Origin: Stentor coeruleus
Taxonomy: Eukaryota > Ciliophora > Heterotrichea > Heterotrichida > Stentoridae
Assembly (NCBI GenBank): GCA_001970955.1
Contig: MPUH01000359.1
Location: 1-61,890, forward strand
Length of the DNA: 61,890 nucleotides
Direction: 5' to 3'
The translations under genes were made by a program, and so were the position numbers. Below the pieces are notes generated by a model, which ran no database searches, was not told where the DNA came from, and saw only the letters and a program-made list of their open reading frames with translations. Positions 40,686 through 50,690 of the stretch are shown here, one piece after another. The stretch's first letter is position 1. Every line of letters starts with the position of its first letter.

Positions 40686-41515
40686 AATTAATAGAAATTA
40701 GCTTTAAATGGAATTTGAATACGAAACTAGATTATGCATAAAATTATATGGTATTATTTTAGNAAAATTATGGGAATTTACCAAAGTTGGAAAATACAAA
40801 ATGATAAAAAAAGAAAAATATTTTTATGTANAAATTAGCTTTAAATGGAATTTGAATACGAAACTAGATTATGCATAAAATTATATGGTATTATTTTAGA
40901 TATTTTTATAAAGATGATGATATTTTTAGGACTAGTTTTTATATTAGAATAGCCATAAAAGAAAAACCTTATTAAATATATTTAGCTTTGATTTTTAGTA
41001 TTTGATATATTTGTATATATGGGTGCATGAATAATTATATGCTAAAAGATTTTTTATGATAATCAGATATCTATATAGCAACAAGGATGGAATATAAGAA
41101 AACAAAACTATTCCAACTCATTAGTCGCATAATCCACATCTTTATCTTTGGTTTTCATGGGTTTTCAATTACAATTATTTTTTAGTGCATAAATACAAGC
41201 TATAAATATTTTCAAGATATATTACTTAAATCTAAATTTCATCTCTGCATACTTATTTCATATAAACTTTTTTTATCTTCTCCTCAGATTTTCACTTTTT
41301 AAATACAAGTAGACTCTTAGACAAGATACAATAAAAAAATCCCTAAAATCAACCTAACCTTAAGCTAATAATGCCCTTTCTTATAAAAACCAATAATTAT
41401 CTATACCCAAATATAAAATCTAATATATTTGCATTATTTCCTATACACCAACAACACTCATAATAATAAACACCATCATATTTACCTAAAATAGTTAAAA
41501 TAATTACCTCAATAA
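40686..41515. other. intergenic with assembly island
   Basis: Single Ns at 40763 and 40831 bracket a 67-bp island. A 68-bp repeat flanks the pair. From about 41270 it is C-rich. No gene seen. Confidence 0.6.
40695..40899. repeat. 68-bp direct repeat around two Ns (assembly seam)
   Basis: 40695-40762 and 40832-40899 are identical. The sequence between them (40764-40830), bounded by Ns at 40763 and 40831, is an inserted island that may belong elsewhere. Confidence 0.85.
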
Positions 41516-42406
41516 ATGTCCCAAACTGTTAGGTATTACCATGAAAAATTCCCAATCCACGAAATGTATGAAATTGTCCAAGGTGAGCGAGGTGCTGCAG
41601 GAGTTTTTGGCTATGCAGTACCAAAAACCTACGATTACACTTATCATGACATCGAGTATCAATTTCCAAAAGAAAAACGTCAAGACGCAATGACCCTAGC
41701 AGCAAAACGAGCTAAAGATCCAGACCCAACAAAATACGCTGGCGACAGTGAGGAACAAGGCAAAAAAAGCTGGAAAAGCATCGGAGCCCTATTTTCGAAA
41801 GCCAAAAAGGACTCGATAATCGACGATGCTATGAAACTCTCAGCAAAAGTTCCAGGACCAGGAAAATACAATACAGAATCAAAAGACTCAATAGCTAAAA
41901 CAGCTTCACTAGGTAAATTCGAGTAAACCTTACATAGCAAATCCATAAAAATCAACTTTTTATCTACAGTTGAAGCTTTATCTGAAGAAAATCCTTCCTC
42001 TTGGGGATATAATCCATATAGTATAACAGATAGAAAACGTTCAAATTGGTGTAAAACAGCAAAGCCAGGGACTAGAAAAAAGGAAATATTAGGTCCAGGG
42101 TATTATAAAGATGCTGAAATTGGTGAAATTAAAACTCTTGTAACAAATCCTAAATACTCAGTTCCTAGATGCAAATCAGCAAGGTCAATAACAGGAGCTA
42201 AAGGTAGTTGGAAAGGTACTCCAGGGGTTGGAACTTATTCTGATAAAATAAACTCTATGGCTTATACTATACAGAAATCTTCAAGAAGAGTTATACACCC
42301 TTATAAGTCTAAACGCTATATGGATGAAGTTAAAAGACTCGCTGCAGCGGTTCCTGGTCCTGGTGCATATAATATTGGCCCTAAAGAAAAGAAAAAGAAG
42401 CATTAG
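41516..42406 (+). CDS. SHIPPO/STPG-repeat (PGPGxY) axonemal protein
   Basis: 291 aa after removing one 15-nt intron (41923-41937). PGPG-type repeats occur through the sequence: AKVPGPGKYNTES, KEILGPGYYKDAE, KGTPGVGTYSDKI and AAVPGPGAYNIGP. Such SHIPPO repeats define sperm-tail/outer-dense-fibre and STPG proteins and similar microtubule-lumen proteins of cilia in protists. The N-terminal part (YYHEKFPIHEMYEIVQGERG) is not a repeat. Expected to sit in ciliary or cortical microtubules. Ends with a basic KKKKH. Both exons carry repeats, which supports the splice. Confidence 0.88.
41923..41937 (+). other. 15-nt intron in the SHIPPO-repeat gene
   Basis: GTAAACCTTACATAG; carries the apparent stop of exon 1. 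Removal joins LGKF to DKSIKINFLSTVEAL and extends the frame to 42406. Confidence 0.92.
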
Positions 42407-43196
42407 TTGAGATCAAAATATTAATAAAAGTTTTAGTAAAAAGGACTTTAAGTGTGTTTTTATGGAAATTTAAAGATAAATACTTAAGATATGCAGTTTT
42501 GTATTGCTGTCAAGAATTGGAAATTTTGGTTGGGCTTAAGATAATGGATTATTGTCTTAAGAAAATTAGAGTTACGCTTAAGTTTTTGAGTATGTTGTTA
42601 TTCTTGAAGAAAATTATATAGTTTAGAAAATAATTAAAACTTAGGATTTGTAGTCTTTTGAATTTATTAAAAGGCTGTATGTGTATATTTTTTGTATTAA
42701 CTTCTGCTTCAGTCTTATTATAGTGTATATCTTAAATCTTGAACTCCGAAAAAAAATCAACAGCATAAAACTATGAACCTACAGAACCATTCTCAGTATT
42801 TTTTTCAACCTAATCCCTTACAACACTATTTTCAAAAGCCTTACCTTTATTTCCAAGCCTCTTACCCAAAATGCAAATTAGATTTTTCTAGACTTTTTCT
42901 CTTATTCCCATCAGAGCTACAAAATCCTAAATATTCTTACCATCTATATAACCCCAAACATAAATACCACTCAGGATCAATTTCCTTCAAAAAACCTATA
43001 ATTCTAATAAAAACCTTGGTGAAATTACTTTTCCCTAAGTGATTTTTTTTAAATCCATCACATAAAAAGCACTCAAAAGGCTTATGAAAGCCTTAACAAA
43101 TCATGATCTTCCAAAAAAACAACACGTAAATCAATTATTAAATAAAATAAACTTACTTGATTTTCATATTTAATTGACACGTGTATATAATAATAA
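42407..43196. other. intergenic; 5' flank of the BiP gene
   Basis: G/T-rich to about 42720, then C-rich and G-poor from about 42750 to 43130. The 89-codon open frame at 42773 lies in that C-rich flank and is likely a composition artefact. ATTGACACGTGTATA just upstream of BiP contains a CACGTG palindrome (43178-43183), possibly regulatory; this is only a suggestion. Confidence 0.5.
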
Positions 43197-45173
43197 ATGT
43201 CGCATAAGAGTAGTAGTACAGGTGTCCTGTATTTTAGTGCAATAGCGATTTGTCTTATGTTTTTGGCCTCTGGAGCCTCAAAAGATTATAAACTTGACGG
43301 TCCTGCTGTAGGTATTGACCTTGGAACCACCTATTCATGTGTTGGTATCTATCGTAATGGCCGTGTTGAAATCATCCCTAATGACCAAGGCAACCGTATC
43401 ACTCCTTCTTATGTTGCATACACCGAAGATGGTGAAAGACTTGTAGGTGAATCAGCTAAAAATCAAGCTGCTATCAACCCAACTAATACTGCATATTCAG
43501 TTAAAAGATTGATTGGACGTAAATATAATGAAGATACTGTTCAACATGATAAGAAACTCCTACCTTATGATATTATTAACAAGGATGGCAAACCATACAT
43601 TCGACTTTCTGTTGGAGGTGACAGACGTGATTTCGCCCCTGAAGAAATCAGTTCTATGGTCCTTGGCAAAATGCGTGACATCGCTGAAGCCTTTTTAGGT
43701 CAAGAAGTTAAGCATGCAGTTATCACAGTCCCTGCATACTTCAATGACTCTCAACGTCAAGCAACCAAAGATGCTGGAGCTATCTCAGGCTTAAACGTCC
43801 TCCGTATTATCAATGAGCCAACAGCCGCAGCCATAGCCTATGGTCTTGACAAAAAAGGTCAAGGTGAGAAAAACATCCTCGTTTTTGACTTAGGTGGTGG
43901 GACATTTGATGTTAGCCTTCTAACAATTGACAATGGTGTATTCGAAGTTGTGGCAACATCAGGAGATACTCACTTAGGTGGTGAAGATTTTGATCAAAGA
44001 ACCATGGAATATCTCATCAAACTCTTCAAAAAGAAAACTGACAAAGATGTGACAAACGATAAACATGCAGTTCAAAAACTTAAAAGAGAAGTTGAAAACG
44101 CTAAAAGAGCTCTTTCATCAGTTCATCAAGTTACAATTGAAATTGAAGCTTTCCATGATGGCATTGATTTCAGTGAAACATTGACCAGAGCTAAATTTGA
44201 AGACTTAAACAATGACTTGTTCAAGAAAACCTTAGCCCCAGTGAAGCAAGTTCTTGATGATGCTGATATGCAAAAAAGTGATATTGATGAAATTGTCTTA
44301 GTCGGTGGGTCAACTCGTATTCCTAAAGTCCAAAGACTTATTAAAGACTTCTTCAATGGAAAAGAGCCAAATATGGGAATTAACCCAGATGAAGCTGTGG
44401 CTTATGGTGCTGCAGTCCAAGCAGGTATTCTTTCAGGTGAAGGATCAGAAGAAATCCAAGATATTGTCCTTGTTGATGTCGCCCCATTGAGTTTGGGTAT
44501 TGAAACTGTTGGAGGTGTTATGACCGTCCTTATCCCTCGTGGTACTGTGATCCCAACAAAGAAATCTCAGGTATTCTCAACTTATCAAGATCATCAAACT
44601 ATGGTTTCAATTCAAGTTTATGAAGGAGAAAGATCAATGACTAAAGATAACCATAAACTAGGGCAATTTGATCTTAAAGATATCCCACCAGCAGCAAGAG
44701 GTGTACCTCAAATTGAAGTAACATTTGAAATCGATTCAAATGGTATTCTTAGTGTATCAGCAGTAGACCAAGGTACTGGTAACAAAAACCATATCACAAT
44801 TACAAATGATACTGGAAGATTAAGCAAAGCTGAAATTGAAAGGATGATCAGAGAAGCTGAAGAATTCGCTGAACAAGACAAAGAAGCTAAAGCAGTAGTT
44901 GATGCCAGAAACGCCTTAGAATCATATGCTTATTCAATGAAAAACTCTATTGAAGACTCTGAGAAACTAGCCGATAAGCTTAGTGAAAGCGATAAAGAGA
45001 CTATTAAAGAAGCTGTTGATGATGCAGTTTCTTGGTTAAGTTCTAATACTGATGCAAGCAAAGAAGCATATCAAGATAAGCTAAAAGAAATAGAAAAAAT
45101 CTGCAACCCAATAGTTTCTAAAGTCTACAAAGGGGCTGAAGACTCTTATGATGGTGAGCATGATGAACTTTAA
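43197..45173 (+). CDS. BiP: ER-lumenal Hsp70 (BiP/GRP78)
   Basis: 658 aa. A signal peptide spans about 10-28 ([20 protein letters not shown]). The Hsp70 ATPase domain starts [20 protein letters not shown], with [53 protein letters not shown] and [13 protein letters not shown] all intact. The substrate-binding domain and helical lid follow ([20 protein letters not shown]). It ends in HDEL, the ER-retrieval signal. It folds secretory proteins in the ER and takes part in the unfolded-protein response. Codon use here is more C-ending and less AT-biased than in neighbours, as expected for a highly expressed gene. No intron interrupts it. Confidence 0.98.
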   Translation: MSHKSSSTGVLYFSAIAICLMFLASGASKDYKLDGPAVGIDLGTTYSCVGIYRNGRVEIIPNDQGNRITPSYVAYTEDGERLVGESAKNQAAINPTNTAYSVKRLIGRKYNEDTVQHDKKLLPYDIINKDGKPYIRLSVGGDRRDFAPEEISSMVLGKMRDIAEAFLGQEVKHAVITVPAYFNDSQRQATKDAGAISGLNVLRIINEPTAAAIAYGLDKKGQGEKNILVFDLGGGTFDVSLLTIDNGVFEVVATSGDTHLGGEDFDQRTMEYLIKLFKKKTDKDVTNDKHAVQKLKREVENAKRALSSVHQVTIEIEAFHDGIDFSETLTRAKFEDLNNDLFKKTLAPVKQVLDDADMQKSDIDEIVLVGGSTRIPKVQRLIKDFFNGKEPNMGINPDEAVAYGAAVQAGILSGEGSEEIQDIVLVDVAPLSLGIETVGGVMTVLIPRGTVIPTKKSQVFSTYQDHQTMVSIQVYEGERSMTKDNHKLGQFDLKDIPPAARGVPQIEVTFEIDSNGILSVSAVDQGTGNKNHITITNDTGRLSKAEIERMIREAEEFAEQDKEAKAVVDARNALESYAYSMKNSIEDSEKLADKLSESDKETIKEAVDDAVSWLSSNTDASKEAYQDKLKEIEKICNPIVSKVYKGAEDSYDGEHDEL

Positions 45174-45303
45174 GTAAGTGAATAAATATATTCTTTTGAA
45201 ATAGGTTTTTACTAGAAATGGCTATGAATAAGATGATTTGAAAAAATAATTTTTTAAGAAAACTTAGAGATTTTAAAGCTTTTATAAGAAATATTAGCTA
45301 AGT

Positions 45304-45594
45304 TTATTGATTAGCCATAAGCTCTAATACTTGTCTGATAAGGACTTTGAATTCTTCTAAACTAATTCTCCCATCATGATTCTGATCTAAGTCTCTTAGC
45401 ACATCTCTAACATCGCTATCTGTTGGCTGGTCCATGCCTATATCACTAGCCACACTGCACATAACTTGTTTAAGCTCAGGCTCATCAATGAATCCTGAAT
45501 GGTCACTATCAACAGCGTCAAACGCAGCTTTAGCTATTTCATGAAGCTTTCTGTCATCTCTCAATATCGCTTGTATTTCCTGAGGACTCGCCAT
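45304..45594 (-). CDS. small EF-hand protein
   Basis: 96 aa from the ATG at 45594 (MASPQEIQAILRDDRKLHEI). The frame is open 51 nt further, but those residues are hydrophobic and not EF-hand-like, so the inner start is preferred. Two EF-hands: DSDHSGFIDEPE and DQNHDGRISLEE, both with all calcium ligands. Half the size of calmodulin or centrin. A calcium sensor or buffer; partners unknown. Convergent with the BiP gene. Confidence 0.82.
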   Translation of the reverse strand: MASPQEIQAILRDDRKLHEIAKAAFDAVDSDHSGFIDEPELKQVMCSVASDIGMDQPTDSDVRDVLRDLDQNHDGRISLEEFKVLIRQVLELMANQ

Positions 45595-46410
45595 TAAATT
45601 ATTAATAATTATTTTAGTTAGAAATAATTGCTTTAGTACTTTCAATCATAATGTTGTAGTTTGAAAAATATTTTTGGTCTTTTGAATGTTAGGTTTTTAT
45701 ATTATTAGGGAATTGGGGTATTGATGAAGATGATTGGTTGATGTTTAGGATGATTATTGAGAGTTTTATTTTTGGTGCTGGTTGTTGTTGTATGAGAATC
45801 ATTTTTTTCGCCTAATAGACTGAAATTGAGAAAAAATTGGTAAGTTGAGTGGGAAGATTTGTGGGAAGTTTTAGGTTGGTATGATTAGTTTAGAGATGGA
45901 TAGGTGGGATTTTTAATATATTTGTATAATGCGGAGCTTTTCATGCCTACCATTTTTTAAGTTGATTTAGATTATATTTATTAGTGAGATGAGGAGGGTA
46001 TAGTTTTAAAAGTTTTGTGGATTTTTTAAGTTGGGTTTAGAATGTTGATTTTGGGTTTTTGAATATGCGATTTTTTTTGAGAGTGCTTTAGATTAGGTTG
46101 TAGATTTGTGAGAGTGATTTAAATTGCGTTTTATATTAATTTAATATATTACAACTTAATTTTGTTAGTATCTAATAAGTTTATTCCAAATATAAATATT
46201 ATTTCAATAATATTTTATAATCCCAAAAAAATTAAATAACTCAGTCAATATTTCCAAAAAGTTGTATTCAAACCAAACATAAAATTAACACTCCCACCAT
46301 ACTTACTATAATCAAAACAAAATCCAATTTTCCATCAATATTTTAACAATTTTTTTCCTAAATTTCTATTTATGCTAATTTCTATAAGATCTTTTGTATC
46401 TTTTCTTATA
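45595..46410. other. intergenic between divergent genes; skew switch near 46140
   Basis: The + strand is strongly G-rich and C-poor to about 46110, then C-rich and G-poor, so both coding strands are C-rich in their 5' flanks. No gene seen. Confidence 0.65.
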
Positions 46411-46836
46411 ATGAGCTACCTAAAAAAAACAATCTATCAAGGCCGTTGGTCAGCTAAAGAAAATGAACTTTTTAACAGAATTTTATTATCAGGAAATAAT
46501 AACTGGTATGAAATCTCTGCAGCTGTAATGACTAGAACTCCAGCTCAGTGTAGGGCACATTATCAAAAATCTCAGATTAGTTCTAGAATCCGGTTAATCA
46601 AAGAAAAAGCTTTAAATAAGCCTATAAATCCAATATCAATCCAGTCTCCAAACGAAAAAAGTCTTCAATTTTGTTTGGCCACAGCTGAGTCGACCCCAGA
46701 AATTGATGGAAAGGAAATTTTTGAGATGCAAAAAATTCAAGAGACGTCAAAGTTTCAAGAAGTCCTTGAGGATGAGCTACTTTTTTTAGCTTTTGAAAGC
46801 GGTAATGAAGAAATTTATGATTATGTTAACTTTTAA
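46411..46836 (+). CDS. SANT/Myb-like single-repeat protein
   Basis: 141 aa from the ATG at 46411; a more upstream in-frame ATG at 46372 would add 13 hydrophobic residues. One Myb/SANT repeat spans about 6-52: YQGRWSAKENELFNRILLSG then NNNWYEISAAVMTRTPAQCR followed by AHYQKS, with the spaced tryptophans W11 and W33 and the TPAQCRxHY recognition helix. The remainder is acidic with no known domain. Likely a DNA- or chromatin-binding protein. It ends 48 bp before the start codon of the DMC1 gene on the same strand. Confidence 0.8.
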   Translation: MSYLKKTIYQGRWSAKENELFNRILLSGNNNWYEISAAVMTRTPAQCRAHYQKSQISSRIRLIKEKALNKPINPISIQSPNEKSLQFCLATAESTPEIDGKEIFEMQKIQETSKFQEVLEDELLFLAFESGNEEIYDYVNF

Positions 46837-46884
46837 TATATAAAAAAAAATGTGTATCTTAAGTGAGTAATTGTATCTTACTAA

Positions 46885-47874
46885 ATGCAAGTTGAAGAAG
46901 AAGAATATGTTCCTTGCTTCAGTGAGGTGGATAAACTGCAAAACTATGGGATTAATGCTGCTGATTTGACTAAACTTAAATCTGCAGGACTTTGTACTGT
47001 ACTTGGGGTACTTATGACTACGAAAAAGGATTTAATATCAATTAAAGGACTCTCTGAAGCTAAAGTTGAAAAGATTCTTGAGGCTGCACAAAAGCATGAA
47101 TCAGCAAGCTTTATGACTGGTATCGAACTCCAAGGTAAACGCCAGCAAGTCTTCAGGCTTACAACAGGGTCATCGGCTCTTGACAATCTTCTAGGCGGGG
47201 GTATTGAATCCTCAGCCATAACCGAAGCTTTTGGGGAATTTAGATCAGGTAAAACTCAAATCGCCCTAACTTTATGTATCACAGCCCAAATGCCTAAAAC
47301 ATCAGGTGGAGGTATGGGTAAAGTAGCTTACATCGACACTGAAGGAACTTTTCGCCCAGAACGTATAGCCCAAATAGCATCAAGATTCAATCTAAATCCA
47401 GAAGCAGTACTTGAGAATATTCTCTATGCAAGAGCTTATACAGTTGAACATCAATTTCAATTACTAACACTTATAGCTGCGAAAATGACTGAAGAACCAT
47501 TTGCTTTACTTGTAGTAGATTCAATTATGGCCCTTTTTAGAGTTGATTATTCAGGTAGAGGAGAATTAAGTGAAAGGCAGCAGGTATTAGGTAAAATGCT
47601 GAGTAGGATAATGAAAATATCTGAGCAATATAATATTGTTGTTTACATCACAAATCAAGTTATGGCTGACCCTGGTGGTGGAGTATCATTTGTCCCAGAT
47701 CCAAAGAAACCAATAGGTGGGCATGTTTTAGCTCATGCAAGTACAACAAGATTGTATTTAAGGAAAGGTCGAGGTGAGCAAAGGATATGTAAAATATTTG
47801 ATTCGCCATGCTTGCCTGAAGGAGAAGCTACTTTTCAAATAGGTCCTGGAGGAGTAGAAGAAGCATCAGAATAG
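46885..47874 (+). CDS. DMC1: RecA-family recombinase, DMC1 type
   Basis: 329 aa. An N-terminal helix-hairpin-helix domain ([38 protein letters not shown]) is followed by the ATPase core: Walker A GEFRSGKT (117-124), Walker B LLVVDS (208-213), and loops ending [23 protein letters not shown]1-like rather than RAD51-like features: [72 protein letters not shown] and [10 protein letters not shown] few RAD51-like residues occur ([32 protein letters not shown]). DMC1 forms filaments on single-stranded DNA for meiotic strand exchange, here presumably in conjugation. No intron visible. Confidence 0.9.
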   Translation: MQVEEEEYVPCFSEVDKLQNYGINAADLTKLKSAGLCTVLGVLMTTKKDLISIKGLSEAKVEKILEAAQKHESASFMTGIELQGKRQQVFRLTTGSSALDNLLGGGIESSAITEAFGEFRSGKTQIALTLCITAQMPKTSGGGMGKVAYIDTEGTFRPERIAQIASRFNLNPEAVLENILYARAYTVEHQFQLLTLIAAKMTEEPFALLVVDSIMALFRVDYSGRGELSERQQVLGKMLSRIMKISEQYNIVVYITNQVMADPGGGVSFVPDPKKPIGGHVLAHASTTRLYLRKGRGEQRICKIFDSPCLPEGEATFQIGPGGVEEASE

Positions 47875-47990
47875 TTACCTTTGAAAAAAAAAATCATCAT
47901 ATGTTAAATAACATAAATCATATTACATACATATCTTATATATAAAAAAAATTATTTTCAAAGCAAGTCTAATAAAAAAGAATCATTTAT

Positions 47991-48548
47991 CTATTGAATA
48001 AGATTTTTTCCTGCAGATACTAGTGGACTTCTACTTTTTTCACTAGCTTGATAAAAAGCTCGAGCATTTTTTTTTAACTGCAAATCATTATCAGGTGTCA
48101 TTGTGAAAAATTTTTGCTTGTTTAATTGAAATTCAGTACTATTACTTATTGGTCTTGATAAATTATTTCCTCCAGAGCTATAAACGCTTTGTGGCTTTCC
48201 TGATTGGGGAGGAGTTACTCCGTAGAATTGGGCCATGTTTTTATTGAATTCAGGGTTTTTTCCTGTACCTGAAACTGGAGGGGTTGTTCCATAAAATCTG
48301 GCCATATTTTTGTTGAAGTAGGGGTCTTGACCTGAGCCTGAAGCTGGAGGTGTGACTCCATAGAATTGTGCATAGTTTTTACTGTAATCATTAACTTTTA
48401 TGTTGCTGTGTTGGATTTTTTGCTGTCTAGAACCTGGAGTGCACCACACTTGGCGCTTGTATGTGAGTACTTCATTAGAAACAGTTGATAAATCATTTAA
48501 ATCCCCTATTTATTTGTTACTTCGTATTGTAAAAGCATTTGCATCCAT
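47991..48548 (-). CDS. protein with 23-residue FYGxTPP repeats
   Basis: 180 aa after removing a 15-nt intron (48506-48520); exon 1 encodes only MDANAFTIR plus one nucleotide. Without this splice the frame has no ATG start. Residues 52-113 hold three tandem units of 23 aa: KNYAQFYGVTPPASGSGQDP, KNMARFYGTTPPVSGTGKNP and KNMAQFYGVTPPQSGKPQ, then weaker copies (KQKFFTMTPDND, KKNARAFYQASE). The family is not recognised. Short proline-glycine repeats of this kind occur in microtubule-associated cortical proteins of ciliates and flagellates, but no clear match to SHIPPO or similar repeats is seen. Confidence 0.78.
48506..48520 (-). other. 15-nt intron near the 5' end of the FYGxTPP-repeat gene
   Basis: Minus-strand GTAACAAATAAATAG. 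Removal joins MDANAFTIR to RDLNDLSTVSNEVLTYKRQV and supplies the missing start codon at 48548. Confidence 0.85.
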
Positions 48549-48589
48549 TTTTATAATTATATATAAGATTTTGTTAAAGCCTTATGTAG

Positions 48590-49867
48590 TTATTTAAAGG
48601 TTTCCCAAGATTTTTTCTTAACTTTTTTAACTTTGATATTCTTGGTGTTCTCAAATACTATGTTTTTCTTTAAAAACTCTACTGATTCAGTTCTTCTTTT
48701 ACGAAAACTGGTCAGCCATGGGTTTAATCTTTTTATTTTAGGGTCAAGAATAGAATCTCTACCTTCTAAATTTATAAAATTCACCTTTAAAGCATCTAAT
48801 AAAGCATTTTCTGATGTTGTACGAGACTTAAGATCTTTCATCATTTTATCCTGTAACTCTTGAAGTGATGGCATTTTTACCATACCTTGTTGTATAATAT
48901 CACTAATTTCACTGCTGCTAAAATTTTCATATAAATGATCTTTATTCAATATTAAACATACAGTATTGCTATGGGCTACAGCTTTCATAACCCTAAGTTT
49001 AGCATCTTTTAATTCATATTCACCAAAATATTGATGATGAGTTACAGTTGCTATTTTTATTAAGTATTCACGATTTACTTGACGTATTAACCATTGGCTT
49101 ACTGATGTTGGCCATTTGTTATAATGCTCAATAGGAACATAAGCATATATATCAACAGAACCTTCTTGGACAAAATATAAACATGTACTTGGATCATGAC
49201 GTTCATATATAACAGCATCTTTTTTAAAGTGTCTACTATTAAGCAAAGTTGTCAAAAGAAGAAGTTTCATATTAGACCATACTTTGAAGAGTGGTATTAT
49301 TTTCAGTAACTCAATTGTCTTTTGCTTTTCTTTGCGTTTTATGTTAAGAATAGCTGATTCGTAGTCGTCACGCATAAGTTTAAAAGCGATTAGGTTTGTT
49401 ATTGCAATCACATCAGCACTTCTTAGCATTCTATAATCCAAACTAAGTTCTCCAATAACATCCCCTTCATTCTTATAAGCAACTCTAACTCCATCAATAA
49501 TAACTTCAGCACTTCCTTTATACACAATAAGCATACTATCAGCCTCAGCTCCTTTAATAATCATTTTTTCACCTTGACTAAAATACTCTTTTATAAGCCT
49601 ATTTCCTGTTTCCATAATCACAGCAGGAGGCAGGCCTATAAAAAACTTGATATTCGTTAAATAATCACTTAAAATTTTTTTATCTTCTTCTGATCGATTT
49701 AAATGATGGATATCAAGTATAAGAGGAATTCTTTCTTTTTCAGCTTGTTCCATAGCTTTGCATGCTTCTTTGAAATCTGGTCTTGAAAGAAGCCAATCTG
49801 GGATGAATTCAAATTGTTGTATGGAGTTTGTTTGTTTTAATTGGCTTTGCTGAGATAATGGGGACAT
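48590..49867 (-). CDS. protein with two cyclic-nucleotide-binding domains, paralogue of the 25155 gene
   Basis: 425 aa. The N-terminal IPDWLLSRPDFKEACKAMEQ parallels FPQWLLSRQDFQ of the other protein. cNBD1 (about 90-190) has YFSQGEKMIIKGAEADSMLI and IGELSLDYRMLRSADVIAIT, with the phosphate-binding arginine in RSA; cNBD2 (about 200-310) has HFKKDAVIYERHDPSTCLYF and YFGEYELKDAKLRVMKAVAH, less canonical. The C-terminal tail is basic (KKNIVFENTKNIKVKKVKKK). No catalytic or channel domain. Likely a cyclic-nucleotide-sensing regulator or scaffold. The frame remains open about 255 nt upstream without an ATG; that stretch is C-rich and I treat it as flank. Confidence 0.85.
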   Translation of the reverse strand: MSPLSQQSQLKQTNSIQQFEFIPDWLLSRPDFKEACKAMEQAEKERIPLILDIHHLNRSEEDKKILSDYLTNIKFFIGLPPAVIMETGNRLIKEYFSQGEKMIIKGAEADSMLIVYKGSAEVIIDGVRVAYKNEGDVIGELSLDYRMLRSADVIAITNLIAFKLMRDDYESAILNIKRKEKQKTIELLKIIPLFKVWSNMKLLLLTTLLNSRHFKKDAVIYERHDPSTCLYFVQEGSVDIYAYVPIEHYNKWPTSVSQWLIRQVNREYLIKIATVTHHQYFGEYELKDAKLRVMKAVAHSNTVCLILNKDHLYENFSSSEISDIIQQGMVKMPSLQELQDKMMKDLKSRTTSENALLDALKVNFINLEGRDSILDPKIKRLNPWLTSFRKRRTESVEFLKKNIVFENTKNIKVKKVKKKSWETFK

Positions 49868-50690
49868 TCTGGAATATGAGTTTCTTGAGCCAAGCCTACT
49901 TGTTTTATTGCTAAATGATCTTGCTGATTTTGATTCTCTGATGCTTATTGAATTATGTTTTGCGTTTTCTGTGAAAATTTTTGATGAGTTTTTGGTGAAT
50001 GGGATGGATTCTATTATGAGATTAAGATTGAGTTTTTCTTTTGGTGGTTGGGGTTCTATTGGTTTTTTCTTTACAATTTTAGATGGAGATGTAGTGACAG
50101 ATGGGCCGATAATTATTATTTTAATATACTGATTGGGGTTATTATGATGGATGCTTGTGTATGATTATTTTTATGATAGATTTTTTTAAAGTTGATATTA
50201 AGGTTTGTGGTTATGATTTTATTTTGGATTTAGGAAAGCTTTAATTTAAATTAACCCTCACCAATTCTCTTCTGTAATTACCCTAAAATTTATCTTCTTC
50301 ACTAAAAAAACTCCTTAAAACCCAAATCTGACACCTATCAATTTGCTATACCCACACTTAAAAAATCTCTTAAAACTCAAATCCTAGTACCTAAAATCAT
50401 ATACAAAATTCTCAAATAAATATTTTATCCAATCGACATGAAGGAAAAATAATCTGTGAACATACTAAAGATTAAAAAAACTTAGAAATAAAAACATGTA
50501 AAACTTCAAATCATTTAAGACCAACTTGATAAGTTAAAAACCTTCTCTTTACCAGAAATTTTAATTTAAAAGTAATAATCATATAGTATAATATACTCAA
50601 TAAACTCTAAATAAGTAGTAATCAATTCATATTTCACAACAAAAACACATAAGTAAATACGAATGTGTAATAAATTAATCTAATAGTCAA
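49868..50690. other. intergenic between divergent genes; skew switch near 50240
   Basis: The + strand is G-rich to about 50230, then C-rich and G-poor to 50690. No gene accepted. Open frames on either strand in the G-rich part reflect composition. Confidence 0.6.

Noticed and set aside
42773..43042. 89-codon + frame upstream of BiP
   Set aside because: It lies in the C-rich, G-poor 5' flank, where TAG and TGA are rare by composition. The product is a low-complexity F/P/K/Y-rich string with no domain.
49908..50132. 74-codon + frame, and the opposite open frame extending the 48590-49867 gene upstream
   Set aside because: The region is a strongly skewed 5' flank of the minus gene. The + product is a hydrophobic low-complexity string, and the minus extension has no ATG before its stop. 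A hidden upstream exon remains possible but unsupported.
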